A DNA stretch of 64,000 bases from Flagellimonas beolgyonensis (GTDB lineage: Bacteria > Bacteroidota > Bacteroidia > Flavobacteriales > Flavobacteriaceae): positions 62,596 to 126,595 of the forward strand of contig NZ_RZMY01000017.1 of NCBI RefSeq assembly GCF_003992615.1, read 5' to 3'. Below the pieces are notes generated by a model, which saw nothing but the letters and a program-made list of their open reading frames with translations, did not search any database and was not told the DNA's origin. The translations under genes and the position numbers were made by a program. This document shows, piece after piece, positions 8,558 to 17,473 of the stretch (the stretch's first letter is position 1; every line of letters begins with the position of its first letter).

Positions 8558-8817
8558 ACCAAATTAAGACCTGTCAACCAATAGGTTTATTACTTTATGC
8601 AAAAGGCTATGGCAATCTTATGACTTTTTGTAGGCATTTGTAGTGATTAAAATCATAAGGATAAGCAATATGACGTTTTTCCCGCCTTGCTCAAGTATTT
8701 TGTAAAATCATCCTTATAACTTGTCCCATTTGAGGGTTGGCCTAAAAAGGTTTTGACGTTAATACTTGTAAATCTTGCTAAAATACATGGTCATTGGACC
8801 TAAAATCCCATCCTTTA

Positions 8818-8835
8818 ACCGACCCACCGGTCGGT
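8818..8835. promoter_or_regulatory. TetR-type operator 3 (tetR upstream region)
   Basis: ACCGACCCACCGGTCGGT: perfect 7-bp inverted repeat around CACC, same arms and same 4-bp centre length as operators 1 and 2. It lies 140 bp ahead of the tetR start, in the gene-free gap 8558-8975. Confidence 0.75.
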
Positions 8836-8913
8836 AACAGAATTCCAACACTTTGTTTTTGGTCAATTTATTTACCTTTTACCGATTATTATTCTATCTA
8901 CATCCTGAATTCT

Positions 8914-8943
8914 TTTGGTTCGGGGCATTTCGTAAAAACTTTG
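8914..8943 (+). promoter_or_regulatory. Candidate tetR promoter
   Basis: TTTG at 8914-8917, 18 bases, then AAACTTTG at 8936-8943 (seven of eight positions of TAnnTTTG). The predicted transcription start falls inside operator 4, so TetR binding there would block its own expression. Confidence 0.5.
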
Positions 8944-8945
8944 TA

Positions 8946-8963
8946 ACCGACTTAACGGTCTAA
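8946..8963. promoter_or_regulatory. TetR-type operator 4, degenerate (overlaps tetR transcription start)
   Basis: ACCGACTTAACGGTCTAA: the left arm ACCGACT is intact, the right arm keeps only GGTC. It begins two bases after the -7 box of the tetR promoter. A weaker autoregulatory site is the simplest reading. Confidence 0.55.
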
Positions 8964-8975
8964 AACCCAAATCTT

Positions 8976-9593
8976 ATGGAAATGTCCCTAAAACGTAGGG
9001 AGACTATGCACAGGCTATGTGCAAAAGGTCTCGAAATCTTCAACGAGAAAGGTTATTACAACACCAGTTTGGACGACATCCTCACGGAACTGAACCTATC
9101 AAAAGGTGCTTTTTACCATCATTTTAAATCCAAAGAAGATTATTTCATCAGCATAGTTCAGAACCTCATGGTTCAAAAAGTGTATGCCCTTCTGGTGGAA
9201 CCACTGGACACTTTTGAAAACCCACTGCCCATCATTGTGGAGAGTCTTGAAAATGCACTGGAACCGGGACGGCAAAATGAAATGGCCTACGGTTTTATGC
9301 TCAATGATTTTTTGACAGAATTCCATAAACGGAACGAGGAAATCAGCCGATACTTAAAGGATATCATCAATGTTTGGGAAGTAAACCTGGTTTCTGTGCT
9401 CAAAAAAGGAAAAGTTGATGGCCACATTGCCCGTCATGTGGACTGCGAAGGAGTAGCTACCTACATAATTGCCTCATTCATGGGCATGCGTACCTTGATG
9501 ATGGACAGCTCCAACCGACAGTTGAAATACCAGTACATTCAACAATTAAAGCAATACTTCAAATCCTTGGAAACTGAACGTGTATTGGCCTAA
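8976..9593 (+). CDS. TetR/AcrR family transcriptional regulator
   Basis: 205 residues, normal TetR length. The N-terminal domain (about 8-62) has the TetR helix-turn-helix with TSLDDILTELNLSKGAFYHHF and the usual FKSKEDYF continuation; the remaining all-helical part is the ligand-binding and dimerisation domain. Operator-like palindromes at 8818 and 8946 lie in its own upstream region, and the same motif occurs twice ahead of the ars pair, so it is inferred to repress itself and the arsenosugar operon 0.9 kb away. The inducer cannot be read from the sequence. Confidence 0.9.
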   Translation: MEMSLKRRETMHRLCAKGLEIFNEKGYYNTSLDDILTELNLSKGAFYHHFKSKEDYFISIVQNLMVQKVYALLVEPLDTFENPLPIIVESLENALEPGRQNEMAYGFMLNDFLTEFHKRNEEISRYLKDIINVWEVNLVSVLKKGKVDGHIARHVDCEGVATYIIASFMGMRTLMMDSSNRQLKYQYIQQLKQYFKSLETERVLA

Positions 9594-9621
9594 TCGGTCA
9601 AGGTATGAAATCAAAAATTTG

Positions 9622-9999
9622 TTAAACGTCAATAGCTATCACCAAAGGGATTGATGACGGATGGACAGCATCCGTTCCACAATACACAAAATGTGTGTGG
9701 CTACCTTTGTTTGCAGAAGCATCAAACTGAAAAAAAGACGCAAATTTTTGTAAATTGTTTTTACTTCCACATACCAATAAATCATTGTTTGCGACAGATA
9801 CACATGTTGGCCCTTTAGTGACGAACACCTGTAAAGAGGCCAGCATTTTTTCATAAGGGAATGGATCAACTGATTGATCAGCCAAGACCTCAATTGAAGT
9901 AGAGACATATTTCAACGTCGTTTCCAAATACCTCAAAGCTTCATGGCTACCGACAATTTCAATTTCACTATTGTCATTCGCAGCAAATATTTTAATCAT
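9622..9999 (-). CDS. Hypothetical protein, Imm32-like layout
   Basis: 125 residues from the ATG at 9999, which has AAGGAT seven bases upstream; the open frame extends to 10095 but the first 32 residues lack a good start context. No membrane segment or signal peptide. The C-terminus contains HTHF followed by a hydrophobic stretch PLVIAID, and the overall pattern (acidic N-terminal strand, helix, HxH motif near the end) recalls the small Imm32-type immunity proteins, but I cannot confirm this by eye. It lies downstream of the GT9 gene on the same strand, 96 bases away, and no toxin gene is adjacent. Treat as unknown. Confidence 0.6.
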   Translation of the reverse strand: MIKIFAANDNSEIEIVGSHEALRYLETTLKYVSTSIEVLADQSVDPFPYEKMLASLQVFVTKGPTCVSVANNDLLVCGSKNNLQKFASFFQFDASANKGSHTHFVYCGTDAVHPSSIPLVIAIDV

Positions 10000-10095
10000 G
10001 TTAATATCCTTGATAAAAGTGAAGTTAGAAACGTTTTTCCAAAAAAATTTCCACGAATTGATGGATGCCTGTTTTGGGTTGAAAAATTCTCCCAA

Positions 10096-11154
10096 TCAAC
10101 TTAGGGTTGCTTCCAAAATGGAGCACACTTTATCTGTTATTTCCTGTGGCTTTATGGTTTCCATCGCCTTTTCATACCCTTTTGGAACTTTGTTGCCATA
10201 CACAGAGGTGGGAATCAATGGAAAGTGTTCCCGATTTGCCATCAATGCATTCTCCAAAGGCTGACCAAAAGGATAAAACCCGGCAAACGGATGGGTGACC
10301 CCCCAAACCGTTATTACAGGAATCCCATAATTGGCGGCCAAATGGGCATTGCCACTGTCCATGGAGAGCATTACATCCAAATTGGAAATCAACTGCAGCT
10401 CTTCGGCCAGAGTAAGCTTACCGGCCATACATAAGGTATTTGGATAGGCCGCTGAAATACGTTCCAACTGCTCAACCTCGCTTGCACCACCGCCAAACAA
10501 CAATATTTTATACTTATCGGTATTGGAAAGTGATTTAATAACCCGTTCCATTTGGCCCAGAGGATACATTTTACCTTCGTGGGCAGCGAAAAGGGCAATG
10601 CCCACCCATTTTTTGGTGTCGGGTTGCACCAAATCCACTAATTTATCTGAGAGAGCCTGACGTTCCAAGAGTTTCACATCGTCCAAATTGATAGGAAATC
10701 CCAAACGCCCAAAAACATCGGCATAGCGTTGATGGGTACTCTTCAGCTGCCTGAAAATTTTATTTTTGGTCCGTGTCAGCTCCCCCTTTTCTTTTCTGCC
10801 CTTGTCCAATTGCACAAAGGGGATGCGGTCCAAGGCAACATATTTTTTAAGGATTCGGCTACGTAAAACGTTGTGCAAGTCAGCGACAGCATCAAAATGC
10901 AGGGGTTTTAGTTCTTTGTACAATCGCCACAGGCCGATTAATCCCTTATGACGGTTTTTTACGTCTGCTTCGAAGACGGATACCCTGTTCAACCCAGAAA
11001 AAATGGGTAAAAACTGTTTTTTGGTCAGTACTGTAATTCTGATATTGGGATACTTGGCCAACAAAGCGGAGATTACGGGAACAGTCATGGCCACATCGCC
11101 CATGGCCGACAATCGAATGATCAACAGATGGGTTTCCCTACCCTTTTTGTCCAC
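10096..11154 (-). CDS. Glycosyltransferase family 9 (heptosyltransferase-like)
   Basis: 352 residues, GT-B fold. The N-terminus has the GT9 signature LLIIRLSAMGDVAMTVPV, and the C-terminal half contains the nucleotide-sugar loop with SMDSGNAHLAANYG and VWGVTHP. GT9 enzymes add heptose or a related sugar to the lipopolysaccharide core at the inner face of the inner membrane. The start is GTG at 11154; there is no ATG before the GT9 motif. It overlaps the end of the upstream DUF4254 gene by 17 bases, so the two are co-translated; this pairing recurs in Flavobacteriia. Acceptor sugar unknown. Confidence 0.9.
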   Translation of the reverse strand: MDKKGRETHLLIIRLSAMGDVAMTVPVISALLAKYPNIRITVLTKKQFLPIFSGLNRVSVFEADVKNRHKGLIGLWRLYKELKPLHFDAVADLHNVLRSRILKKYVALDRIPFVQLDKGRKEKGELTRTKNKIFRQLKSTHQRYADVFGRLGFPINLDDVKLLERQALSDKLVDLVQPDTKKWVGIALFAAHEGKMYPLGQMERVIKSLSNTDKYKILLFGGGASEVEQLERISAAYPNTLCMAGKLTLAEELQLISNLDVMLSMDSGNAHLAANYGIPVITVWGVTHPFAGFYPFGQPLENALMANREHFPLIPTSVYGNKVPKGYEKAMETIKPQEITDKVCSILEATLS

Positions 11155-11743
11155 GGAGCACTGGGTTTAATTCATCGTCGTTGTACATTTTCATCTGTTT
11201 GTAGACTTTCATGTACTTGTTACCAGCCTCAATATCGGCCAACAATTGATCAATGGCCGCAGATAGATCTTTGCGTTGCTCCAATAGCACCTGTAACTTT
11301 TCGTTGCATTTTTTGATGTGCTCCGGGGATGCATCGGTGCGGTTCACTTCCTCTTGCATGTGATAGATCTTGAGAGCCAGAATCGACAACCGGTCAATGG
11401 CCCAAGCGGGACTCTCCGTGTTGATAGTTGCATCATCCTTAACTTGAACCGATTGGTATTTTTTCAGAAAATAACTATCGATGTACTCCACAAGGTCAGT
11501 GCGGTCCTGGTTGCTCGCATCAATCTTTCGTTTGAGGTCCAGCGCAGCTACTGGGTCTATTTCAGGATCGCGAATGATATCTTCATAATGCCATTGCACG
11601 GTATCTATCCAATTTTTACGGTACAGTAAGTGTTCTATTTTATCCTTTGGATAGGGATTGTGGAACTCCTGGTAGACATCATCCTTGATATGGTAGGTAT
11701 CGATACTTTCCTGAAATATCTTGAACGCAAACTCGCTGAACAT
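11138..11743 (-). CDS. DUF4254 family protein
   Basis: 201 residues, soluble, almost entirely helical and charged, with no signal peptide. It fits the DUF4254 family, which in Bacteroidota is encoded next to heptosyltransferase-like GT9 genes and is presumed to assist lipopolysaccharide core assembly. It is the first gene of a two-gene operon with GT9, has a good promoter at 11760-11788 and overlaps GT9 by 17 bases. Molecular activity is unknown. Confidence 0.83.
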   Translation of the reverse strand: MFSEFAFKIFQESIDTYHIKDDVYQEFHNPYPKDKIEHLLYRKNWIDTVQWHYEDIIRDPEIDPVAALDLKRKIDASNQDRTDLVEYIDSYFLKKYQSVQVKDDATINTESPAWAIDRLSILALKIYHMQEEVNRTDASPEHIKKCNEKLQVLLEQRKDLSAAIDQLLADIEAGNKYMKVYKQMKMYNDDELNPVLRGQKG

Positions 11744-11759
11744 AGCCTTAAAATTTTTT

Positions 11760-11788
11760 CAAAGATATTGCTTTATGCCTTAACCCAA
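11760..11788 (-). promoter_or_regulatory. Promoter of the DUF4254-GT9 operon
   Basis: Minus strand: TTG (11788-11786), 18 bases, TATCTTTG (11767-11760). Both elements match the Bacteroidota consensus, and the -7 box is 16 bases before the ATG at 11743. It overlaps the 3' end of the upstream membrane-protein gene. Confidence 0.65.
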
Positions 11789-12712
11789 GTGCCGAACGAT
11801 AAAAAGCAGGGTTGCCAATAGGGTGCTAGCCACTAGAATGGCTTCTTGCCAATTGGTTTTTTTGATTTCTTCAAAATAGTTCACCAAAAATACAGCTGCG
11901 GGAAAAAAGGTAATCAGCAAAGGCGACTCGTGCACTGGTGTCATCAACGACATGATAACTCCCAAGATAAAGGCCAAGAACAAAATGCGCAACAACAGTA
12001 ACTTACCACCCCCCACATTTCGCAAACGGATAAAAACCAAAATGGCGACCAAAAGCACAATGACAAAAAAGAACAATGCCTTAACGTTCAATATGTCCGC
12101 AAGGGAAGTTGCGTTCAGAAAACCGATGGAAAACCGATAGTGCTCCCCAAAAAATTCAAGATTGCCCATCACTTTCAACCATGTAAACACCAACATAAAA
12201 ATGGTGGCCAACCCAATAAAAGGCACCAACCAATTCTTAAAATTTTTTCTATCGTACATATTGATCACAACGAAAACCAATACCATAAAGAGCAGTGCCC
12301 AGTCATAAAACAAACTCGCAATGGCTACCAACAAGGAGGCATCAAAAATCTTATGCTTAACATTTCTAATGGATTTTAGCGATAGTAAGCGCCAAAGTGC
12401 TAAGAGCAGAAAAAAATTGGCATATATCGCGGTGCCCATCTCCAATTCTTCTGAAAATCCGATGACCAATAACACAAAAAAGAGCATGCCGTAGGAATTG
12501 TAGTCGGTCACCTTTTCGGTTTTCACAATTTGGTTGATCACATAAACCGTCAACAACAGCACACCATATTTGAACAATTCCAAGGGAAGAATTTCGCTGA
12601 CAATCTGTTCGTTAAGTCCAAAAAAAACATGGATACTGAAGAAGAGAAACAAAAAGATGGCCAGGACGATGTAATTAATGGGCTTTGTTTTACCGAAAAA
12701 GCTTGAAATCAT
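11780..12712 (-). CDS. DUF6427 family integral membrane protein
   Basis: 310 residues with about nine hydrophobic segments spread over the whole length and very short polar loops. The opening MISSFFGKTKPINY is characteristic of the Flavobacteriia family DUF6427, regularly found beside the small DUF6341 gene and purD as here. No function is known; the conserved location suggests an envelope role. It is divergent from the DUF6341 gene with only 39 bases between the two start codons, so the rightward promoter overlaps its own 5' end. Confidence 0.82.
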   Translation of the reverse strand: MISSFFGKTKPINYIVLAIFLFLFFSIHVFFGLNEQIVSEILPLELFKYGVLLLTVYVINQIVKTEKVTDYNSYGMLFFVLLVIGFSEELEMGTAIYANFFLLLALWRLLSLKSIRNVKHKIFDASLLVAIASLFYDWALLFMVLVFVVINMYDRKNFKNWLVPFIGLATIFMLVFTWLKVMGNLEFFGEHYRFSIGFLNATSLADILNVKALFFFVIVLLVAILVFIRLRNVGGGKLLLLRILFLAFILGVIMSLMTPVHESPLLITFFPAAVFLVNYFEEIKKTNWQEAILVASTLLATLLFIVRHLG

Positions 12713-12732
12713 GCTATCTTTTGCTACTTTTG
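12702..12732 (+). promoter_or_regulatory. Promoter of the DUF6341 gene
   Basis: CTTG at 12702-12705, 19 bases, TACTTTTG at 12725-12732, then 19 bases to the ATG. Spacing and both elements fit the Bacteroidota sigma factor consensus; this is the best promoter in the window. Confidence 0.72.
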
Positions 12733-12751
12733 TAAAGTAAATATAGCCAAG

Positions 12752-12973
12752 ATGAGCAAGTTTTTTTACGGTATAGAAGACTTATTTGTAAATCACCTTT
12801 TTGCCCCTTACGATTTTTTCCGTTTTATGGATAGCTGGTGGGGTTCCAATACTATCAACTGGATTTTCTTTGTAATTGGATTGATTGCCGCCACCTATTG
12901 GATGGGGCAGTTGAAAATGTTCAACGATAACGGCGAAGAGGACAAGAGCATCAGCTCCCATTCTTACCTATAG
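12752..12973 (+). CDS. DUF6341 family small membrane protein
   Basis: 73 residues with one clear transmembrane helix (about 33-53, INWIFFVIGLIAATYWMGQL) preceded by an aromatic-rich segment (FYGIEDLF, PYDFFRFMDSWWG). Such proteins have sometimes been labelled uracil phosphoribosyltransferase in databases because of neighbourhood, but there is no PRPP motif. It belongs to the Flavobacteriia family DUF6341, function unknown. Its last bases overlap the last bases of the convergent purD gene by 6. Confidence 0.82.
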   Translation: MSKFFYGIEDLFVNHLFAPYDFFRFMDSWWGSNTINWIFFVIGLIAATYWMGQLKMFNDNGEEDKSISSHSYL

Positions 12974-14239
12974 ATCGAAACCAAGGTCTTTTCTGTAGTA
13001 CATTCCCTCAAACTGGATCTTCTCCATGTTTTGATAGGATTGTTTTAGTGCTTCCTTAAAGTCATTCCCGAATGAGGTGATTGCAAGGACACGCCCTCCA
13101 TTGGTAACCACCTTTCCGTCAGATACTTTAGTTCCTGCATGGAACACCAAGGAACCCTCGACTGTATCGGTGCCGGTAATTTCCATCCCTTTTTCATATG
13201 CTTCAGGATAGCCTCCCGAAACTGCCATAACGGTTGTTGCTGCCCTATCGTCAATCTTTAGGTCGATTTGATTTAAGGTGCCATTGGCCATGGCCAGTAA
13301 TACCTCCACCAAATCGCTTTGTAGTCGGGGCATCACCACTTCGGTCTCTGGATCCCCCATACGTACGTTGTACTCGATAACCTTAGGGTCGTTGCCCACT
13401 TTGATCAAACCGATAAAGATAAACCCAACATACGGCAAATTGTCTTTTTTAAGGCCCTCTACGGTCGGTTTTACGATGCGCTGCTCTATCTTCCGCATAA
13501 ACTCCGCATCTGCAAATGGAACCGGGGAAATGGCCCCCATACCGCCCGTGTTCAATCCGGTATCGCCTTCTCCGATTCGTTTGTAGTCCTTTGCCGTGGG
13601 AAGGATTTTATAATTGGTTCCGTCCGTAAGTACAAAACAGCTTAACTCAATGCCGTCCAAGAATTCCTCAATAACTACCGTGGCACTGGCGTTTCCAAAT
13701 TTGGAGTCGACCAACATGGATTTCAATTCGTTTTTGGCCTCCTCCAAATCCTGAAGGATCAAAACGCCTTTTCCAGCCGCCAATCCGTCTGCTTTGAGCA
13801 CGTATGGCGGTTTAAGGGATTCCAAAAAGGCACAGCCCTTTTCCAAGGTTTCGGCCGTAAAACTTTCGTAGGCCGCGGTGGGAATGTGGTGCCGCATCAT
13901 AAATTCCTTGGCAAATTCCTTACTGCCCTCCAAAGCCGCGGCCGCCTTTTGTGGTCCAATCACCGGAACGGACTTCAACACCTCATCATTCAAGAAAAAA
14001 TCATGAATTCCATTCACCAGCGGATCTTCCGGACCTACCACCACCAAGTCCACCTTTTCTGAGAGTACCAATTGTTTAATGGCCTTAAAATCGTTGACAC
14101 CCACCTCAACATTTGTTGCAATCGCGGCCGTACCGGCATTACCGGGGGCAACGAACAATTTTGTTGTTTTGGGACTTTGGGAAATTTTAAGGGCAATGGC
14201 ATGTTCGCGTCCACCGGAACCCAGAACCAGAATGTTCAT
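12968..14239 (-). CDS. purD: Phosphoribosylamine-glycine ligase PurD
   Basis: 423 residues, typical length. ATP-grasp enzyme of purine synthesis making glycinamide ribonucleotide from phosphoribosylamine, glycine and ATP. Seen: N-terminal MNILVLGSGGREHA, the ATP-binding loop KADGLAAGKGV (~143-153) and the ATP-grasp metal site in EYNVRMGDPETE (~290-301). The frame continues six codons upstream to 14257, but ATG at 14239 gives the usual N-terminus and follows a -7 box by 15 bases. It reads in the same direction as the polysaccharide cluster and directly follows it, but has its own promoter and is housekeeping. Confidence 0.96.
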   Translation of the reverse strand: MNILVLGSGGREHAIALKISQSPKTTKLFVAPGNAGTAAIATNVEVGVNDFKAIKQLVLSEKVDLVVVGPEDPLVNGIHDFFLNDEVLKSVPVIGPQKAAAALEGSKEFAKEFMMRHHIPTAAYESFTAETLEKGCAFLESLKPPYVLKADGLAAGKGVLILQDLEEAKNELKSMLVDSKFGNASATVVIEEFLDGIELSCFVLTDGTNYKILPTAKDYKRIGEGDTGLNTGGMGAISPVPFADAEFMRKIEQRIVKPTVEGLKKDNLPYVGFIFIGLIKVGNDPKVIEYNVRMGDPETEVVMPRLQSDLVEVLLAMANGTLNQIDLKIDDRAATTVMAVSGGYPEAYEKGMEITGTDTVEGSLVFHAGTKVSDGKVVTNGGRVLAITSFGNDFKEALKQSYQNMEKIQFEGMYYRKDLGFDL

Positions 14240-14254
14240 GATAGAAAGTTTTGG

Positions 14255-14262
14255 CAAAAATA
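14255..14262 (-). promoter_or_regulatory. -7 promoter box TATTTTTG for purD
   Basis: Exact TAnnTTTG match 15 bases before the purD ATG, lying between the UDP-glucuronate decarboxylase stop codon and purD. It lets purD be expressed independently of the polysaccharide operon. Confidence 0.5.
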
Positions 14263-14281
14263 CGTTTTGATGCCGATTTGA

Positions 14282-15259
14282 CTAGTTGTTTGGCGAGAAA
14301 TCTCGGTGTTGCTGCCATAACTCCTCGTGGGAAAGGGACTTAAAATAATCGTATGCTTTTTTGAGTCCTTCCGAACGATGCACTTTGGGTTCCCAGCCCA
14401 AAATTTCCTTGGCACGGGTAATATCCGGTTGCCTTTGGAGGGGATCGTCCTGTGGCAAGGGTTTGAAAATGATTTTTTGATCCGTTCCTGTCAGCTTGAT
14501 GATTTCTTCGGCAAACTCCAAGATGGTAGTTTCATCGGGGTTGCCAATGTTGAGGGGTTCCACGTAATCGCTCATCAATAAACGGTAGATTCCTTCGATT
14601 TGGTCATCGATATAGGTGAAGGAACGGGTTTGGGAGCCGTCCCCAAAAACGGTCAGGTCCTCCCCTCGTAATGCCTGTCCCATAAAGGCGGGCACCACTC
14701 GGCCATCATTGAGCCGCATACGGGAGCCGTAGGTGTTGAAAATTCGAACGATACGAGTGTCCAATCCATGATGCCGATGATAGGCCATGGTAATGGATTC
14801 CATAAAACGTTTGGCCTCGTCGTAAACCCCACGCGGCCCAATTGGGCTCACGTTGCCATAATAATCCTCATTTTGGGGGTGCACCAAAGGGTCGCCATAC
14901 ACTTCCGAAGTGGATGCGACCAATATGCGTGCCTTATGGTCCCTGGCCAACCCCAATAGATTCATGGTGCCCAATGAACCTACTTTCAATGTTTCGATGG
15001 GAATTTTTAGGTAATCGATTGGGCTGGCGGGTGAGGCAAAATGCAGGATATAATCCATGCGCCCTGGAACGTGGACAAATTTGGTTACATCGTGGTGGTA
15101 AAATTCGAACCGTTTTAAGTGGAAAAGGTGCTCAATGTTTTTGATATCCCCGGTAATGAGGTTATCCATACCAATAACATGGTGGCCTTCGGCGATGAAC
15201 CTATCGCAAAGGTGCGAACCCAAAAAGCCAGCTGCCCCGGTGATGAGTGTTTTTTTCAT
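14282..15259 (-). CDS. UDP-glucuronate decarboxylase (UDP-xylose synthase) type SDR
   Basis: 325 residues, extended short-chain dehydrogenase. NAD-binding [10 protein letters not shown] at 8-17, catalytic Thr/Ser region STSEVYGDP, active-site YDEAKR (Tyr-x3-Lys) and the substrate motif [14 protein letters not shown] characteristic of UXS enzymes, which convert UDP-glucuronate to UDP-xylose or the 4-keto intermediate. Last gene of the polysaccharide train; 4 bases separate it from the sugar transferase upstream. No UDP-glucose dehydrogenase is in the window, so UDP-glucuronate must come from another locus. The exact product, UDP-xylose or UDP-4-keto-pentose, cannot be told from sequence. Confidence 0.9.
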   Translation of the reverse strand: MKKTLITGAAGFLGSHLCDRFIAEGHHVIGMDNLITGDIKNIEHLFHLKRFEFYHHDVTKFVHVPGRMDYILHFASPASPIDYLKIPIETLKVGSLGTMNLLGLARDHKARILVASTSEVYGDPLVHPQNEDYYGNVSPIGPRGVYDEAKRFMESITMAYHRHHGLDTRIVRIFNTYGSRMRLNDGRVVPAFMGQALRGEDLTVFGDGSQTRSFTYIDDQIEGIYRLLMSDYVEPLNIGNPDETTILEFAEEIIKLTGTDQKIIFKPLPQDDPLQRQPDITRAKEILGWEPKVHRSEGLKKAYDYFKSLSHEELWQQHRDFSPNN

Positions 15260-15263
15260 TTTT

Positions 15264-16634
15264 TTATACTCCCCTTGAAAACAAAACAGTCGTTACTGTT
15301 TTGAATATAATTCGTAAATCAAGTGTTATTGAACGGTTTTTAATATAATAAAGATCATATTCCAGTTTTCTGATTGAATCCTCCAAATCCTCCCCATATT
15401 TATACTTCACTTGTGCCCATCCAGTTATTCCTGGCTTGAACAAGTGTCTAATTCCATAAAAGGGCAATTTATCATTTAATTGATCCACAAAAACTTTTCT
15501 TTCAGGGCGAGGGCCAATAAATGTCATTTCTCCCCGAATTACCGAAATTATTTGTGGTAGTTCATCTATTCTGAACATTCTCAAAATCCTTCCGAAAGGC
15601 GTAATTCTGCTATCGTTTTTAGTAGCCATCTTTGCCCCCTCTTTTTCTGCATCCACCACCATGGATCTAAACTTATAAATCTTGAACTCCTTCCCATGTT
15701 GGCCAACCCTCTCTTGGGTGTAAAACAATGGCCCTTTGTTAAAAAAGAGATTTAAAAACCACACAAAAGGGCAGACCATAACAAATACTACCCCAACAAA
15801 AAACGACAATAAAAAATTTACCAAAAAATTGAAAATAACCTGGAGGTATCTGATCTTTTTATTTTTCAGCTGAAGCAGCTCATAAAAGCTATGATGATGG
15901 GAACTTATCGGCATTGCTTCATAAATATTCTCATAAAATGAGGTATAGGTAATGATTTCCTTGCCTCTAAGCATTGAATTCAGCAAAAGTTCTTCCAAAT
16001 CTTTTGGCAACTTGTCATAATCTTTAACATTCAATATCCAAGTATCGATTTTTTGGATTGCCTCGACAAACGCTTTCTTTTGAACAAGTGGGTAAATTTG
16101 CCCAATGCCAAATGTAAGCTTGACCTTATGAAACGTATTTTTCCCGTCTCCATTGATTTTATCGATATAATCCTTTATGTTTTCCTCTGAGCTTTCATCG
16201 TAAAGAAAAAACACGTTCTTTGTTGTAGGTATTATTTTAAAGACGTTGCTAAAGAAAAGTCGCCACAGCCCCACCTCAATTGGCGTCAACAACAAAAACG
16301 AAATCAATGGTATTCTCCAAAAGCTCACATCATAGGTGAAAACAGTGAAAATAAACACCAAAAAAACAAACAACGCGGTAATGTAAACAGATTGGGACAG
16401 GACATACCTCCTTCTGGCTACTTTTTCCAGATTATAAAAATCAAGAATATAAGAGAGGGCGGAATAGATAAAAATTCCAAAAACGAAAACGAAAACCTTA
16501 AGGCCTATTGAAATATACTCTTTGTCAATAGCATAGTTTATCAACAGGTTTAGGGAAGTCAATATTATCAACATATCCCCAACAAGAAGAATAAATTTCC
16601 TCTCTCTGGCGTTAAGGATTGATGGTCTAGACAT
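15264..16634 (-). CDS. Initiating polyprenyl glycosylphosphotransferase (WbaP/EpsL-type sugar transferase)
   Basis: 456 residues. Four hydrophobic segments in the N-terminal 130 residues, a soluble middle domain, another membrane segment near 270-300, then the bacterial sugar transferase domain with [25 protein letters not shown] and IGPRPER motifs and a WAQVKY block. These enzymes move a sugar-1-phosphate from a UDP-sugar to undecaprenyl phosphate at the inner membrane and start repeat-unit assembly. It is the only such enzyme in the cluster, so it is the expected first step of the O-unit or capsule unit. The first sugar is unknown. Confidence 0.92.
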   Translation of the reverse strand: MSRPSILNARERKFILLVGDMLIILTSLNLLINYAIDKEYISIGLKVFVFVFGIFIYSALSYILDFYNLEKVARRRYVLSQSVYITALFVFLVFIFTVFTYDVSFWRIPLISFLLLTPIEVGLWRLFFSNVFKIIPTTKNVFFLYDESSEENIKDYIDKINGDGKNTFHKVKLTFGIGQIYPLVQKKAFVEAIQKIDTWILNVKDYDKLPKDLEELLLNSMLRGKEIITYTSFYENIYEAMPISSHHHSFYELLQLKNKKIRYLQVIFNFLVNFLLSFFVGVVFVMVCPFVWFLNLFFNKGPLFYTQERVGQHGKEFKIYKFRSMVVDAEKEGAKMATKNDSRITPFGRILRMFRIDELPQIISVIRGEMTFIGPRPERKVFVDQLNDKLPFYGIRHLFKPGITGWAQVKYKYGEDLEDSIRKLEYDLYYIKNRSITLDLRIIFKTVTTVLFSRGV

Positions 16635-16655
16635 TGTTAATCGAATCTATTTCGG

Positions 16656-17402
16656 TCAAAAGTAACTCTTCAATTTTATTATGATGGCCGAAAAAAGATA
16701 AAAAATGGATTTACCCAAGGACAAACCCTCCAGCTCCCTATAAATTTTCCACTCGTATTTTATCAGTTTGAATTTATTTGAAGATATGGATTGATTCCCT
16801 GTACGATAACTTGATAGTACTTCATCTAGCCCAAACGCATCTCCCTTTTTTAACAACTTAAGCCAAAGGGCATAATCCTGTCGCTTTCGTATAGTTGGCA
16901 TATACTGTTTCCCGAAATAATCAACGCTATAGATTACCGTTAAGCATCCTATTGGGTTTTTATATAATGCAGATTTATATGTGACTCTTTTTTTTGAAGG
17001 AATAGTCTTTCCTGTCGGATTTCCTTCAGAATCTATTATATCATATGCAGTAAAGGTAAAATGGCACCTGTTTTCTTGCATAAATACAATTTGCTTTTTC
17101 AGTTTTTCGGGATACCATTGATCATCACTGTCCAAAAAAGCAATATACTTACCCTTTGACTCTTCGATGGCTCTGTTTCTAGCAACCCCAGCCCCGCTAT
17201 TCTCAGAAAGCTTAAGGTATCTTATCCTATCTTCTTTTTCTGCAAAGCCTTTAATTATTCTAGCCGAATTGTCGGTTGAGCAATCATCCACCAATATGTG
17301 TTCCCAATATGGGTACGTCTGATCAATTACGGAATTAATACAAGCTAAGAGGTATTTTTCGGAATTGTGGACAGGGGTAATTATGGATACAATATCATTC
17401 AA
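16656..17402 (-). CDS. Glycosyltransferase family 2
   Basis: 248 residues. GT-A fold opening VSIITPVHNSEKYL, nucleotide-binding ILVDDCSTDNS, and the metal-binding DXD-like FLDSDDQW at ~90-97, followed by a C-terminal stretch with KRQDYALWLKLL, common in GT2 enzymes of O-antigen clusters. It transfers one sugar of the repeat unit at the cytoplasmic face. No ATG is available before the first motif; the start is TTG at 17402, after an in-frame stop seven codons upstream. Donor and acceptor unknown. AT-rich compared with flanking housekeeping genes. Confidence 0.9.
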   Translation of the reverse strand: MNDIVSIITPVHNSEKYLLACINSVIDQTYPYWEHILVDDCSTDNSARIIKGFAEKEDRIRYLKLSENSGAGVARNRAIEESKGKYIAFLDSDDQWYPEKLKKQIVFMQENRCHFTFTAYDIIDSEGNPTGKTIPSKKRVTYKSALYKNPIGCLTVIYSVDYFGKQYMPTIRKRQDYALWLKLLKKGDAFGLDEVLSSYRTGNQSISSNKFKLIKYEWKIYRELEGLSLGKSIFYLFSAIIIKLKSYF

Positions 17403-17473
17403 TTTTAAATTGTATTACTGATTTATATTATGGATTTTCCATAAGACCTTTAATTATGTATACTAATAAAAAT

